Shown here in pieces: positions 9,301 through 18,041 of a stretch of 42,331 nucleotides of DNA. Origin of the DNA: a virus. The number at the start of each line of letters is the position of its first letter. The first letter of the stretch is position 1. The position numbers were made by a program, and so were the translations under genes. The DNA lies in IMG/VR virus record IMGVR_UViG_3300025138_008739, positions 1 to 42,331 of that record. The stretch is one strand, 5' to 3'. The notes under the pieces were generated by a model, which was given only the letters and a program-made list of their open reading frames with translations, searched no databases and was not told the origin of the DNA.

Positions 9301-12300
9301 CAACTGGAAAATATTTCGGTCAAGGAATACAATTAAAAGGTGATACATTATTAGTAGGAGCTTATGCTGCTAACACTGCTTATGTTTTTACTAGATCCGG
9401 ATCTACGTGGACCGAAGTTAGAAAAATAGTTGGAACCACGTTAAATGGATCAGGATCTACGCCTACTGCAATTGGCGGACAGTTCAGCGATGGTCTCTCA
9501 TTAAATAGTAATACTGCTTTTGATGATTTTATTGTAGGCACCTCGAATCAAGGTGTGTATGTAGTCACAGCAGGACAAAGCGCTTTATATTCAGATACTC
9601 TTACATTTGAAGCTGGTACTGGAATAACTCTTACAACTAATGCTACCACTGATACAGTTACAATTGGTGGAACATTAGCTGGTTTAGATTCTGCTCAAAC
9701 CACTGCTTTAGTCGATTCATCTTATGTACAAGCAAGAGTAACAGCTGCTGCTAGTGGTAATGATTCAGCAACCACAATTAATCTTATTGATTCAGATTAT
9801 GTTCAATCAAGACAAGTTACTCCTGTTCCAGCGTTTACTAAAGTATCAATTGCTGGTCAAGGCGATGTCGTGGCAGATGCAGATGCTGCAACTGGAAACT
9901 GGGCAAGTAGTACACAACAAGTTAAGTTATTAGCATCAGACGCTGCTGCTGGCGATGCTTTAGGTCATTCAGCATCTATAAGTAAAGATGGAACATACGC
10001 AGTAGCTGGAGCATATAACGAAGATATTAATGGAAGCAATTCTGGATCAGCGTATATCTATATAAGATCAGGTACAACATGGACACAACAAGCTAAAATA
10101 GATCCAAGTGATGGACAATCAGATGATTATTTTGGTACTTCAGTTGACATAGATGCTGATGGTGATACTGTAGTAGTTGGAGCAAGGAAAAGTAGTAGTA
10201 ATGCTGGTAACGTATACATCTTTACTAGATCAGGAACTAGTTGGTCTCAACAAGCAAAATTAAGTAGACAAGGGTCGTCACCTAATTCTTTTGGTACTTC
10301 TGTTGGTATCACTGATGATGGTAATACTGTAGTTGTAGGTAGTAGTGGAGGTAGTCCTACTAACTCTGGTTATATGGCAATATATAATAGAGCAGGAACA
10401 AGTTGGGCACATGCACAAACAATAACAGCCTCAGATGCTGCAGCACAAGATTATTTAGGATTAGATGTATCTATATCTGGAGATGGAAATTATGTTGCTG
10501 CAGGCTCAACTGAGGATAACTCAGGTGCTGGTGCCAGTTCAGGCTCTGCATATGTTTTTGTTAAATCAGGTTTCAATATAACTAGTCCAACACATGATGT
10601 TGAAGCTAGGATGACCGGAGGAGGATCTGCTTCTGTAAATGAGTTAGAAGACCCTCATGGTATTGCATTTAACGCTGACGGAACAAAAGCATTTGTAGTT
10701 GGTACTGGTGGTGACACCGGTGATCTAGTTATTCAATATTCATTATCTACTGCTTATGATTTAAATTCTATAACTTTCGATGATGTTCGTTTTAGTGTAG
10801 CTTCTCAAACAACCTATCCATCTGGTATATTTTTTAAACCTGATGGTACTAAAATGTATATATCTTCTTCAACAGATCAAGCATCTGGTACACATGCTGT
10901 TTTTCAATACTCTTTATCAACAGCATTTGATTTATCTACAGCATCATATGATAGTGTATCTATAGATATAAGAGGAGCTAGTGAAGGTGGTGTTAATAGA
11001 GCTTTTTCAATAGCTTTTAAACCTGATGGTACAAAAATGTTTATTGTAAACAAACCTTATCCAGTAGCAGGAGCGGTTTTTGAATATCATTTATCAACAC
11101 CATGGGATATTAGTTCGTTTTCTTATGATTCAAATAAAAGTATTAGTACACAAACAAATGCTCCAGCTGGTATTGCTTTCAATACAGATGGAACACAAAT
11201 GTTTATTAATGCTACGAATAGTTTTATCTTTTTATATAATTTAACTACAGGTTATGATGTTTCAACAGCGTCTTATAGTAATACTAGTATTGAATTATCC
11301 ACAACAGATAATAATACTAGAGGAATTACATTTAACCCTACAGGAACAAAATTATATAGATGTGGTGCTAGTGACGATAGAGTTGATCAATTTTCAACTA
11401 CTTCATTTGCTCAACAAGCTAAGTTAGTGTCATCGGATTCACAAGCTTATGACAAATTTGGATTCTCTATGTCATTAGATATAGATGGAAATACTTTAAT
11501 AGTAGGTGCGCCGGAAGAACGTCCAAACAGTGTAATTAGTGCTGGAAGTTGTTATATCTTTACTAGATCTGGAACTACGTGGTCTCAACAAGCGAAGCTA
11601 GTTAGTTCTATAAATTTCTTAAGAGGCGAATTTGGTCATGGTGTATCAATTTCAGATGATGGTAATATTGCAGTAGGTGTTGCAATAAGATATCAGGTTA
11701 ATAGTGTTGAAGTAGGAAGTGGTTTTGTATTTGAAAGAGTTGGATCAACTTGGACAGAAACTAAACAATTATTAACAAGTGACACGCATGGCGGTAAATT
11801 GGCATACGAACGTAAAGCATTAGAAATATCAGGTAATGGCCTATACTTTATTGCTGGAGTTGAAGGTGCAGATGCTGGAGGTTCTAATGCAGGAGCTGCA
11901 TATGTATGGAATGCGCCGTTAGGATTAATGATACAAGATACTCTTACACTTGAAGCTGGTTCAAATATAACTCTTACAACTACTGCAGGTACTGATACAG
12001 TTACAATTGCTGGATCAGCAGCAGGTTTAGATTCAGCAAGTACGACTGCTTTAACAACTGCTTTAATTGACTCATCTTATGTTCAAGCTAGACAAACTAA
12101 ATATACAAATGCAGATTTTACTGATTCGGCTTATGTTACTACACAAATCAATAGTCTGATTGGTGGTGCACCAGGAACTCTAGACACTTTAAATGAAATA
12201 GCAGCTGCATTAAATGATGATGACTCTGCTTATTCAACTCTTGTAGGTTTAATTAGTGCAAAATCTGATCTCGATTCTTCAGCAGCAATATCTCTTATTG

Positions 12301-13871
12301 ATTCTGATTACGTTCAAGCTAGACAAGAAGCAGCAATTACTCAATCTGCAACAGCACCAGCTAGTCCTTCATCTGGAGACATGTGGTTTGATACAAATGA
12401 TGCTTCTTTACTCGTGTATTATACAGATAGCGACGGCGCGCAATGGGTTGATATATCCGGTTCCACTGGTCCTACAGGCGCTACAGGCGCTGCTGGTCCT
12501 ACAGGTGCGACCGGCACTGTAGCAAATGCTACTCAATCTGATACTGCCCCTTCCAGTCCTGCAGCTGGCGATTTATGGTTTGATACAACCGATGCAACAT
12601 TATTTGTATACTATACGGATAGTGACGGTTCACAATGGGTAACTGTTTCAGGTCCTGCAGGTGCTACAGGTGCTACAGGTGCTGTCGGGCCAGCAGGCGT
12701 CAATTGGCAATCATCTATAATTACTGATTCAGCTGTAAACGTATCTGCAGGTAATGGATATTTTATAGATACAACTAGTAATATAGTAACAGCAAGTTTA
12801 CCTGCTACAGCAAGTGTAGGAAATGCTATAACATTTGTTGATTATGCTAGAAACTGGAATACTAATAATTTTCAAATACATTCTGCTAATGGAACTAAAC
12901 TTCAAGCAGAAACTGATTCCGATACAGCATATACCTTAGATGGGCAGTCATTACAATTAATTTACTCTGGAGACTCGCAAGGGTGGATTCCAATAAGTGA
13001 TGATGCTGTTGCTAAATTAGCAAATACTCCAGCGCCACCCGGTACTTTTGATTTCTTAGTTGTCGGTGGCGGCGGCGGTGGAGGAGGCTGGACTGGTGCC
13101 GGTGCCGGTGCTGGAGGTTATAGAACATCAACACAAACTGTTTCGGCAGTAAATGTTACAATTACAGTTACAGTAGGTGCTGGTGGTACTGCCGGAATTC
13201 ATGGTGGCAGTCAATCAAGAGGCGTTAATGGAGGAGCTTCACAAATATCTGGATCTGGTTTTACTACTATTGCTTCTGCCGGCGGTGGAGGTGGTGGTGG
13301 ATATACTTCAAATAGTAAGGAGACTGGCGCTGATGGGGGATCTGGTGGCGGAGCTGGTCATAGATCTACGTCTCCTGGCTCAGGTAACGTACCAAGCACA
13401 TCTCCAAGTCAAGGTAATGATGGTGGAGATGGCAGTTCACAATCATACAATATGGGAGGAGGCGGTGGCGCTGGAGCAGTAGGTAATGATGGTTATAATA
13501 ATGCATCTGGTGGCGAAGGTGGTATAGGCGTAGCAAACAATATAACAGGCGCATCAGTGTACTATGCTGGCGGAGGATCAGGAGCTTTACAATCTAATAG
13601 AAGTCCTCAAGGATTTAATCCTGCGCCTGCTGGTGGAGGCGGCCGCGGTGGAGCCTATGGAGGTGCAGCAGGTACAGCAGGCACACCAAATACAGGTGGT
13701 GGAGGTGGCGGACACAGAGATGTTAATGGGTATGCAGGTGGATCAGGTATTGTAATTATTAGAGTTCCAACGAGTCAGTATTCCGGAACAACTTCTGGAA
13801 GTCCTACAGTCACCACAAACGGCAATAATACTATTATTAAATTTACAGCTTCAGGGAGTTATACAACATAA
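6345..13871 (+). CDS. Giant mosaic tail fibre/adhesin (2508 aa): propellers, collagen-like and glycine-rich segments
   Basis: This is the largest gene in the window. The N-terminus (about residues 1-90) has LIDSSYVQ.R repeats. Three FG-GAP propeller blocks follow at about residues 119-515, 691-1082 and 1184-1862. They are separated by linkers containing DTL..EAGTGIT and DTVTI, and by a TLNELAAALGDD motif found in many phage tail fibres. The third propeller contains an inserted set of DGTK/YDLST repeats (about 1420-1685). Residues about 2005-2120 have two copies of a SGDMWFDT/YYTDSDG..W unit, each followed by a short collagen-like G-X-Y run. Residues about 2231-2480 are glycine-rich, starting FDFLVVGGGGGGG, a C-terminal type seen in phage adhesins. 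It is probably the main fibre/receptor-binding protein. A chaperone need and the exact site on the virion are unknown. Confidence 0.8.
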   Translation: MTNFKNFVVRKGLEVTESIKLNGKTVTSLIDSAGTTSLIDSSYVQARSSGNDSATTIALIDSSYVQARSSGNDSATTIALIDSSYVQTRQVDPVSAFTTISVTGQTDIVADGDGASPIWSQSNQQTKLVASDGATQHYFGQEIAVSQDGNTAIISAEQENTTATKSGAIYVFVRSGSTWTQQAKLKASDPGTENNLGRSLDISDDGNTVVAGAPFNGNTSAQSNIGAIYVWTRSGSTWSSATKIRGSDTTTSNLFGFGSSISGDGLTIAVGATSVKKGYIFVYSGGSWSQQAAIANPTGTTLNSDFGNKCALSQDGNTMVMTARHDHGALVDYDGAAYVFVRSGTSWSLQQKIQASVAEESFAKFGESCDISWDGNTIAIGCYKCDTNSGAVFVFTRSGSTWTQEQKIQPTDIAQQDLFAITVGISGDGNSIVAGSYNEDTAYGNAGALYAFSRSGTTWSQEIKLYASDAASNDEFGYGVAIAKDNGTVIGGARFEAASGVRSGSAYVFTAPLSSALRDTLSIEAGTGITITTNATTDTVTIAAAGLDSAGATSLVDSSYVQARQTKYTNADFTDSAYVTTQINSVIDAAPGALDTLNELAAALGDDANFSTTITNQIAGKLDSASTTALVDSSYVQARVTAAASGNDSATTIALIDSSYVQTRQVTPVSSFNTISVTGQTDVVADTTAVSWPLATEQQRLRNTDWYASDAFGSHMDMAGNYVIVGAHYYDESPYENNGAAFIFFRSGTTWTQQAKLTVSTSAHQYRMGTSVALNADATEAIVTINSSNVSGASVTVFTRSGTTWTEGQTIVSSGLAGSDPKWGTTGNISINGNHFIVGAKDDIGSSTTTDRWGSAWVYYKSGSTWGLQQELIASDVATVADANFGAYISMPTDSIVAIGAPGYDNSNGRVYIFERSGSTWTETHKISAPVDASTPKDFGAGVALDGDYLAIGASRINSNTGKVYIYKKVSGSWTSQTSVTASDAATGKYFGQGIQLKGDTLLVGAYAANTAYVFTRSGSTWTEVRKIVGTTLNGSGSTPTAIGGQFSDGLSLNSNTAFDDFIVGTSNQGVYVVTAGQSALYSDTLTFEAGTGITLTTNATTDTVTIGGTLAGLDSAQTTALVDSSYVQARVTAAASGNDSATTINLIDSDYVQSRQVTPVPAFTKVSIAGQGDVVADADAATGNWASSTQQVKLLASDAAAGDALGHSASISKDGTYAVAGAYNEDINGSNSGSAYIYIRSGTTWTQQAKIDPSDGQSDDYFGTSVDIDADGDTVVVGARKSSSNAGNVYIFTRSGTSWSQQAKLSRQGSSPNSFGTSVGITDDGNTVVVGSSGGSPTNSGYMAIYNRAGTSWAHAQTITASDAAAQDYLGLDVSISGDGNYVAAGSTEDNSGAGASSGSAYVFVKSGFNITSPTHDVEARMTGGGSASVNELEDPHGIAFNADGTKAFVVGTGGDTGDLVIQYSLSTAYDLNSITFDDVRFSVASQTTYPSGIFFKPDGTKMYISSSTDQASGTHAVFQYSLSTAFDLSTASYDSVSIDIRGASEGGVNRAFSIAFKPDGTKMFIVNKPYPVAGAVFEYHLSTPWDISSFSYDSNKSISTQTNAPAGIAFNTDGTQMFINATNSFIFLYNLTTGYDVSTASYSNTSIELSTTDNNTRGITFNPTGTKLYRCGASDDRVDQFSTTSFAQQAKLVSSDSQAYDKFGFSMSLDIDGNTLIVGAPEERPNSVISAGSCYIFTRSGTTWSQQAKLVSSINFLRGEFGHGVSISDDGNIAVGVAIRYQVNSVEVGSGFVFERVGSTWTETKQLLTSDTHGGKLAYERKALEISGNGLYFIAGVEGADAGGSNAGAAYVWNAPLGLMIQDTLTLEAGSNITLTTTAGTDTVTIAGSAAGLDSASTTALTTALIDSSYVQARQTKYTNADFTDSAYVTTQINSLIGGAPGTLDTLNEIAAALNDDDSAYSTLVGLISAKSDLDSSAAISLIDSDYVQARQEAAITQSATAPASPSSGDMWFDTNDASLLVYYTDSDGAQWVDISGSTGPTGATGAAGPTGATGTVANATQSDTAPSSPAAGDLWFDTTDATLFVYYTDSDGSQWVTVSGPAGATGATGAVGPAGVNWQSSIITDSAVNVSAGNGYFIDTTSNIVTASLPATASVGNAITFVDYARNWNTNNFQIHSANGTKLQAETDSDTAYTLDGQSLQLIYSGDSQGWIPISDDAVAKLANTPAPPGTFDFLVVGGGGGGGGWTGAGAGAGGYRTSTQTVSAVNVTITVTVGAGGTAGIHGGSQSRGVNGGASQISGSGFTTIASAGGGGGGGYTSNSKETGADGGSGGGAGHRSTSPGSGNVPSTSPSQGNDGGDGSSQSYNMGGGGGAGAVGNDGYNNASGGEGGIGVANNITGASVYYAGGGSGALQSNRSPQGFNPAPAGGGGRGGAYGGAAGTAGTPNTGGGGGGHRDVNGYAGGSGIVIIRVPTSQYSGTTSGSPTVTTNGNNTIIKFTASGSYTT
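6484..6609 (+). repeat. 63-bp in-frame tandem duplication (two units)
   Basis: Units start at 6484 and 6547 with a 63-bp period and are nearly identical. Each encodes 21 residues containing SSGNDSATTIALIDSSYVQ. The same peptide recurs later in the gene near 8275 and 9755 as a linker between propellers. Slippage or recombination here would change stalk length without breaking the frame. Confidence 0.9.
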
Positions 13872-14266
13872 TGGCGCATTTTGCAAAAATAGGATTAAAT
13901 TCAAAAGTTATGGAAGTGATTGTTGTTCATAACAACGAATTACTAGATAGTAATGACGTTGAACAAGAAATAAATGGAATTAATTTTTTATCTAACTTAA
14001 CTGGTTGGGCTATTTGGAAACAAACATCCTTTAATACACATGGTAATGTACACAGTGGTGGTGGTACGCCTTTCCGTAAAAATTATGCAGGTATTGGCTA
14101 TATTTACGATGAAGACCGAGATGCTTTTTATCATCCTCAACCTTATACGTCTTGGACACTAAATGAAACTACATGTTTATGGGAACCGCCAGTCGCTTAT
14201 CCAGATGCTGATAGCGATGAAATTTATTCATGGAATGAAGAAACGACTTCTTGGGATCTAAGTTAA
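13871..14266 (+). CDS. Small conserved fibre-associated protein of marine T4-like phages
   Basis: This is a 131-residue protein whose ATG overlaps the stop of the giant fibre gene (TAATG), so the two are translationally linked. It contains AHFAKIGLN near the start, then WKQTSFNTHG, FRKNYAGIGYIYDEDRDAF and LNETTCLWEPPVAYP. It is rich in aromatic residues and has no signal peptide or membrane segment. From memory, proteins with these motifs recur beside fibre genes in marine myoviruses and have no assigned enzyme activity. A structural or fibre-assembly role is inferred from coupling to the giant fibre. Confidence 0.65.
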   Translation: MAHFAKIGLNSKVMEVIVVHNNELLDSNDVEQEINGINFLSNLTGWAIWKQTSFNTHGNVHSGGGTPFRKNYAGIGYIYDEDRDAFYHPQPYTSWTLNETTCLWEPPVAYPDADSDEIYSWNEETTSWDLS

Positions 14267-14310
14267 TGTCAGCTCTCATAATAAAACTAAAGTAATCAAA
14301 GGATAGATAG

Positions 14311-16122
14311 ATGGCAATAAATTTTCCAAATAGCCCGTCAAACAATCAGTCGTATACCAGTGGCGGAAAAACATATACTTATAATTCCACAAAAACAGTT
14401 TGGACAGTAAACCAAACGCTTGGTTATGATTCTGATACGGTTATTAATTTAATTAGTACAAATGCGAATAAAGTATTCACTGTCGCAAATTTAACTGCTT
14501 TAGGCGTATTAACAGGAATGTCTACAGGTGATCAAGTAATAGTTACTAGTAATAATAAATTATTCATGTATAATGGCACTGGTTGGTATCTTATTGCTAC
14601 AATCGCTAATGGATCACCATCTGCCATAACTGGTGCTGACAGTGATTACACATTAGCTACTGATGGAACACCTATTACTATAAATGCGATCTCAACTGAT
14701 CCAGAAGGAGGAACACTGACATGGAGCTCATCAACTAGTGGTTTAACAAATGAAGCAACAATTACTCAAGGAACTGGTGATTCATCTAATTATTTTACTG
14801 TAACGCCTAGCACAACTACTACACATGGTGGTACTTTTACTTTAACAATAGCTGTAACTGACAACGTTAACGGCGCTGTAAATTTTCCTATTGGTTTTAC
14901 ATTAGAATTTGCTCCTGATTGGTCTAGTACACCTGCCAGCATTGCAGCGATCGTACCTTCTAATTTAGCTGCCAATGATGCTTTTGGTATAGAAGTTGAC
15001 ATCGATCGTAATTATGCAGTTATTGGTGCACAAGGTAGATCCGATAATGTAAATTCAGGAGGTGGAGCATACGTATATTATAAATCAGGAGGTACGTGGA
15101 GTCAACAAGCGCTATTGCTTCCTCCATCATTGTCTGCTAGCTCACTTGCTGGTAATGGTGTCGCAATAGGTGGAACGTCTGAAGGTGCAGTAGTTGCGAT
15201 TGGGGCATATGCCCATTATGATGGTACCTACAGAGGAAAAGCTTCGTGGTTTACTAGATCAGGTACAACTTGGTCACACGCAGCTAGCGTGAATGGACCA
15301 GGCTCGAACCATACAACTTTTGGAAAATTTATAAAGATGAGTGGAAATACAACTATAGTATGTGCACAGGCTGATGATACTGGCAGTACTAATGCTGGAA
15401 GAGTTTATGTATATACAGGATCTGGTGTAGCACAAGCAAACTTCGCTGGTAGTGATACTGCATCAGCTGATGCATTTGGAAAGAATGCCGATATTGATGG
15501 TGATTTAATAGTTGTTGGAGCAGATGGTCATGATACTGGTGGTAGTAATAGAGGTGCTGCATATGTATTTGAAAGATCTGGAACTACGTGGACACAAAAA
15601 GCAAAATTAACTAGTCCTTCAGATCTTGTTGATGGTGATAATTTTGGAGTAAGAGTTGCATGTCATGAAGGTGCTAATGGAACAAATACAATTGCTATTG
15701 GTTGTAAAACACCTACTAGTGCCGGAAAAGTATATATTTTTACTGGATCAGGAACTAGCTATACTCAACAAGCTAAAATAGTACCTGCTGATATAGCAGC
15801 TGGAGATAAATTTGGTGGTAGTGATGGAGGCACAGGTGTTGAATTTGATAAAGGCCAGGCCCAAGGAGATGTTCTTTTTATAGCTGCACCTTTTGATGAT
15901 GATTCAGTATCAAATTCTGGCTCAGTTTATATCTTTAGTAGGTCTGGAACAACGTGGAGTCAAACTCATAAATTAAATGCATTTACTGTTGGACCTACAG
16001 CCACTGGATTATTTGGTTATGGTATGGGAGTAGACAAATTTGGTAATCTAATAGTTGGCGCTTCAAACGACAGCACTAGTTTTTCTGGAGGTGGTGCTGC
16101 TTATATCTTTGACGCTCAGTAA
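14311..16122 (+). CDS. FG-GAP beta-propeller structural protein (paralogue 4)
   Basis: This 603-residue protein starts with NFPNSPSNNQS, then GGKTYTYNSTKTVW. It lacks part of the spacer present in paralogues 2 and 3, going directly to the NANKVFTVANL module at about residue 50. The cadherin/Ig-like domain (DPEGGTLTWSSS; FTLTIAVTDNVNGAVN) ends near residue 202. FG-GAP-like blades fill the remainder (DAFGIEVDID, VIGAQG, AYVYYKSGGTWSQQ, repeated). It is the last of the adhesin-like array and lies directly before gp13. The leader AAAGTAATC..AGGATAGATAG resembles that of paralogues 2 and 3. I see no good TATAAATA here, so it may depend on transcription from upstream. Confidence 0.8.
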   Translation: MAINFPNSPSNNQSYTSGGKTYTYNSTKTVWTVNQTLGYDSDTVINLISTNANKVFTVANLTALGVLTGMSTGDQVIVTSNNKLFMYNGTGWYLIATIANGSPSAITGADSDYTLATDGTPITINAISTDPEGGTLTWSSSTSGLTNEATITQGTGDSSNYFTVTPSTTTTHGGTFTLTIAVTDNVNGAVNFPIGFTLEFAPDWSSTPASIAAIVPSNLAANDAFGIEVDIDRNYAVIGAQGRSDNVNSGGGAYVYYKSGGTWSQQALLLPPSLSASSLAGNGVAIGGTSEGAVVAIGAYAHYDGTYRGKASWFTRSGTTWSHAASVNGPGSNHTTFGKFIKMSGNTTIVCAQADDTGSTNAGRVYVYTGSGVAQANFAGSDTASADAFGKNADIDGDLIVVGADGHDTGGSNRGAAYVFERSGTTWTQKAKLTSPSDLVDGDNFGVRVACHEGANGTNTIAIGCKTPTSAGKVYIFTGSGTSYTQQAKIVPADIAAGDKFGGSDGGTGVEFDKGQAQGDVLFIAAPFDDDSVSNSGSVYIFSRSGTTWSQTHKLNAFTVGPTATGLFGYGMGVDKFGNLIVGASNDSTSFSGGGAAYIFDAQ

Positions 16123-16132
16123 TAAAAAAAGA

Positions 16133-16140
16133 TATAAATA
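16133..16140 (+). promoter_or_regulatory. T4-type late promoter (TATAAATA)
   Basis: TATAAATA is located 29 bases before the gp13 start codon, with the predicted transcript start near 16146. It would start the neck-terminase late transcript. Confidence 0.7.
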
Positions 16141-16168
16141 TAATTAAAGTAATTAGAAAGATAAATAG

Positions 16169-16924
16169 ATGGCAGCTCCTAATTCACGCGCAACTCTTAT
16201 AGATTATTGTAGAAGACGTTTAGGCGAACCAGTAATTGAAGTAAATGTTGATGAAGATCAGCTCGAAGACAGAGTTGACGAAGCTCTACAGTACTATCGT
16301 GAGTTTCATTCAGATGCTACTGTGAGAACATATCTTAAGCACTTAGTTACAGCAGATGATGTTACGAATCAATATATACCTTTAGCAAACAATATAATAT
16401 TTGTTTCTAAAATGTTTCCTGTTGCAGGCGGTATTGTTGGTGGTAGTGGAATGTTTGATATAAAATATCAAATGATGTTGAATAATATTCATGATTTAGT
16501 AAGCTTTGCTGGTGACTTAGCATACTATGAACAAATGCAACAATATCTGTCTACATTAGATATGAAATTAAATGGCACGCCTCAGGTTCAGTTTTCTAGA
16601 AGACAAAACAGACTTTATGTATTTGGTGATTTTGTTGATGGCGATATTAAAGTTGGTGATTATATTGTAGCTGAAGTTTATACTGAAGTGAGTGATGTTG
16701 ATCATACCTCAATATTTAATGATATGTTTATAAAAGAATATACCACTGCATTGATAAAACAACAGTGGGGCCAGAACTTAATTAAGTTTGAAGGAATGCA
16801 ATTACCTGGAGGCGTTATTTTAAATGGAAGACAATTGTATGATGATGCTACTGCTGAGATAGCTACTCTTAGAGAAAACATAAGATTAGAACACGAATTT
16901 CCACCAGACTTTTTTGTAGGATAA
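16169..16924 (+). CDS. 13: Neck protein gp13 (head completion)
   Basis: This 251-residue protein is recognised as the T4 gp13 neck family. It starts with S.ATLIDYCRRRLGEPVIEVNVD, then D.VDEALQYYREFH, a pattern typical of marine T4-like gp13. It contains DIKYQMMLNNIHDL, FVDGDIKVGDYIVAEVY, and an end rich in LENIRLEHE-type helix. With gp14 it seals the packaged head and joins it to the tail. It is shorter than T4 gp13 (about 309 residues), as is common for marine relatives. It is followed by gp14 with one base between, as in T4. It is probably expressed late from the promoter at 16133. Confidence 0.88.
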   Translation: MAAPNSRATLIDYCRRRLGEPVIEVNVDEDQLEDRVDEALQYYREFHSDATVRTYLKHLVTADDVTNQYIPLANNIIFVSKMFPVAGGIVGGSGMFDIKYQMMLNNIHDLVSFAGDLAYYEQMQQYLSTLDMKLNGTPQVQFSRRQNRLYVFGDFVDGDIKVGDYIVAEVYTEVSDVDHTSIFNDMFIKEYTTALIKQQWGQNLIKFEGMQLPGGVILNGRQLYDDATAEIATLRENIRLEHEFPPDFFVG

Positions 16925-16925
16925 T

Positions 16926-18041
16926 ATGGCAACAAATTTATACTTTAGTCAAAAAGTAAGATCCGAGCAGAATCTCTATGAAGACATAGTTATTGAAGCG
17001 CTTAAAACTTATGGTCAAGACCTTTATTACTTACCAAGAGATATTGTGAATGAAGATAAGATATTCGGAGATGATCCAGTATCAAGTTTTAATTCGTCGT
17101 ATATGCTTGAAATGTATATTGAGAATACAGAAGGGTTTGAAGGTGAAGGCGATCTCTTTACAAGATTTGGCGTAGAAATACGTGATGAAGCTACATTTAT
17201 AGTATCAAGAAGAAGATGGGCAGCAACTGTACAAAGGTATGATAATGAGATTACAACTCAAAGACCAGCCGAAGGCGACTTAATATATCTTCCTTTAAGT
17301 AAATCTTTTTTCCAAATAATGCATGTAGAACATGAACAACCATTTTATCAATTAAGTAACTTACCAGTATACAAAATGAGATGTCAACTATTTGAATATA
17401 CTGGAGAAGATATGGACACTGGTGTTGATGCCTTAGATAGTCTTGAAATTAAATACGCATACAAGTATATTTTATCGCTAGATAATACAAGAGATAGTGC
17501 TGAAGCTTCTGCAACATTAAGTAGTGGTGTGTTACAAAGTATAAATATTACTGATAGTGGCAGTAATTATTTTGTAGTACCAACAGTAACAATAAATGAT
17601 AGCACAGGATCTGGCGCTGTAATAACTGCTTCAATTGATAGTAATAATGGTAAAGTTAATGGACTTACAATTACGAATGGTGGTTCTAGTTATGTCAATC
17701 CTATAATAACATTTTCAAGTCCAGCAATTACTGCTTTTCAAGTAGGAGAAACAATCACGTCTCCAATTGGTGACACCATTATGAGAGGCGAAGTAGCAAA
17801 GTATTCAGATTCTGATGATAAATTACATATCATTCATGCAGGAGCTGACGACGGTAAATATCATACCTTTGCTACAAGTAAGCACGTATTAGGATTAAAA
17901 TCTGGTGCTGGCGGAGTTATTTCGCTAGTAGTAGAAGATAATCAATTATCAGAGAACGAGCAAAATACAGACTTTTCAACAGGAGCGGACTTCATTGACT
18001 TTAGTGAATCTAATCCATTCGGCGATGTGAGTAATAACTAA
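16926..18041 (+). CDS. 14: Neck protein gp14, with an inserted beta-repeat segment
   Basis: This 371-residue protein matches the T4 gp14 neck family in its N-terminal half (LYFSQKVRSEQNLYEDIVIEA, then DLYYLPR and RRRWAATVQRY). It is longer than T4 gp14 (about 256 residues). Much of the excess is a two-unit insert at about residues 197-271: GVLQSINITDSGSNYFVVP and GKVNGLTITNGGSSYVNP, each a G..Y...P.VTI-like beta repeat. The remainder (GETITSPIGDTIMRGEV, HHTF-like region) continues after it. With gp13 it builds the neck after DNA packaging. Its stop overlaps the start of the gp15 gene. The insert may be surface-exposed, which is inference. Confidence 0.85.
   Translation: MATNLYFSQKVRSEQNLYEDIVIEALKTYGQDLYYLPRDIVNEDKIFGDDPVSSFNSSYMLEMYIENTEGFEGEGDLFTRFGVEIRDEATFIVSRRRWAATVQRYDNEITTQRPAEGDLIYLPLSKSFFQIMHVEHEQPFYQLSNLPVYKMRCQLFEYTGEDMDTGVDALDSLEIKYAYKYILSLDNTRDSAEASATLSSGVLQSINITDSGSNYFVVPTVTINDSTGSGAVITASIDSNNGKVNGLTITNGGSSYVNPIITFSSPAITAFQVGETITSPIGDTIMRGEVAKYSDSDDKLHIIHAGADDGKYHTFATSKHVLGLKSGAGGVISLVVEDNQLSENEQNTDFSTGADFIDFSESNPFGDVSNN

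Noticed and set aside
6455-13760. CRISPR-like or other non-coding repeats in the fibre region
   Set aside because: The repeats keep the reading frame and encode the same peptides, so they are protein repeats. There are no spacers of constant length.
17540-17547. TATAAATA inside gp14 as a late promoter
   Set aside because: It lies in the coding sequence of the beta-repeat insert and no gene starts within several hundred bases. It is probably a chance match in AT-rich DNA.
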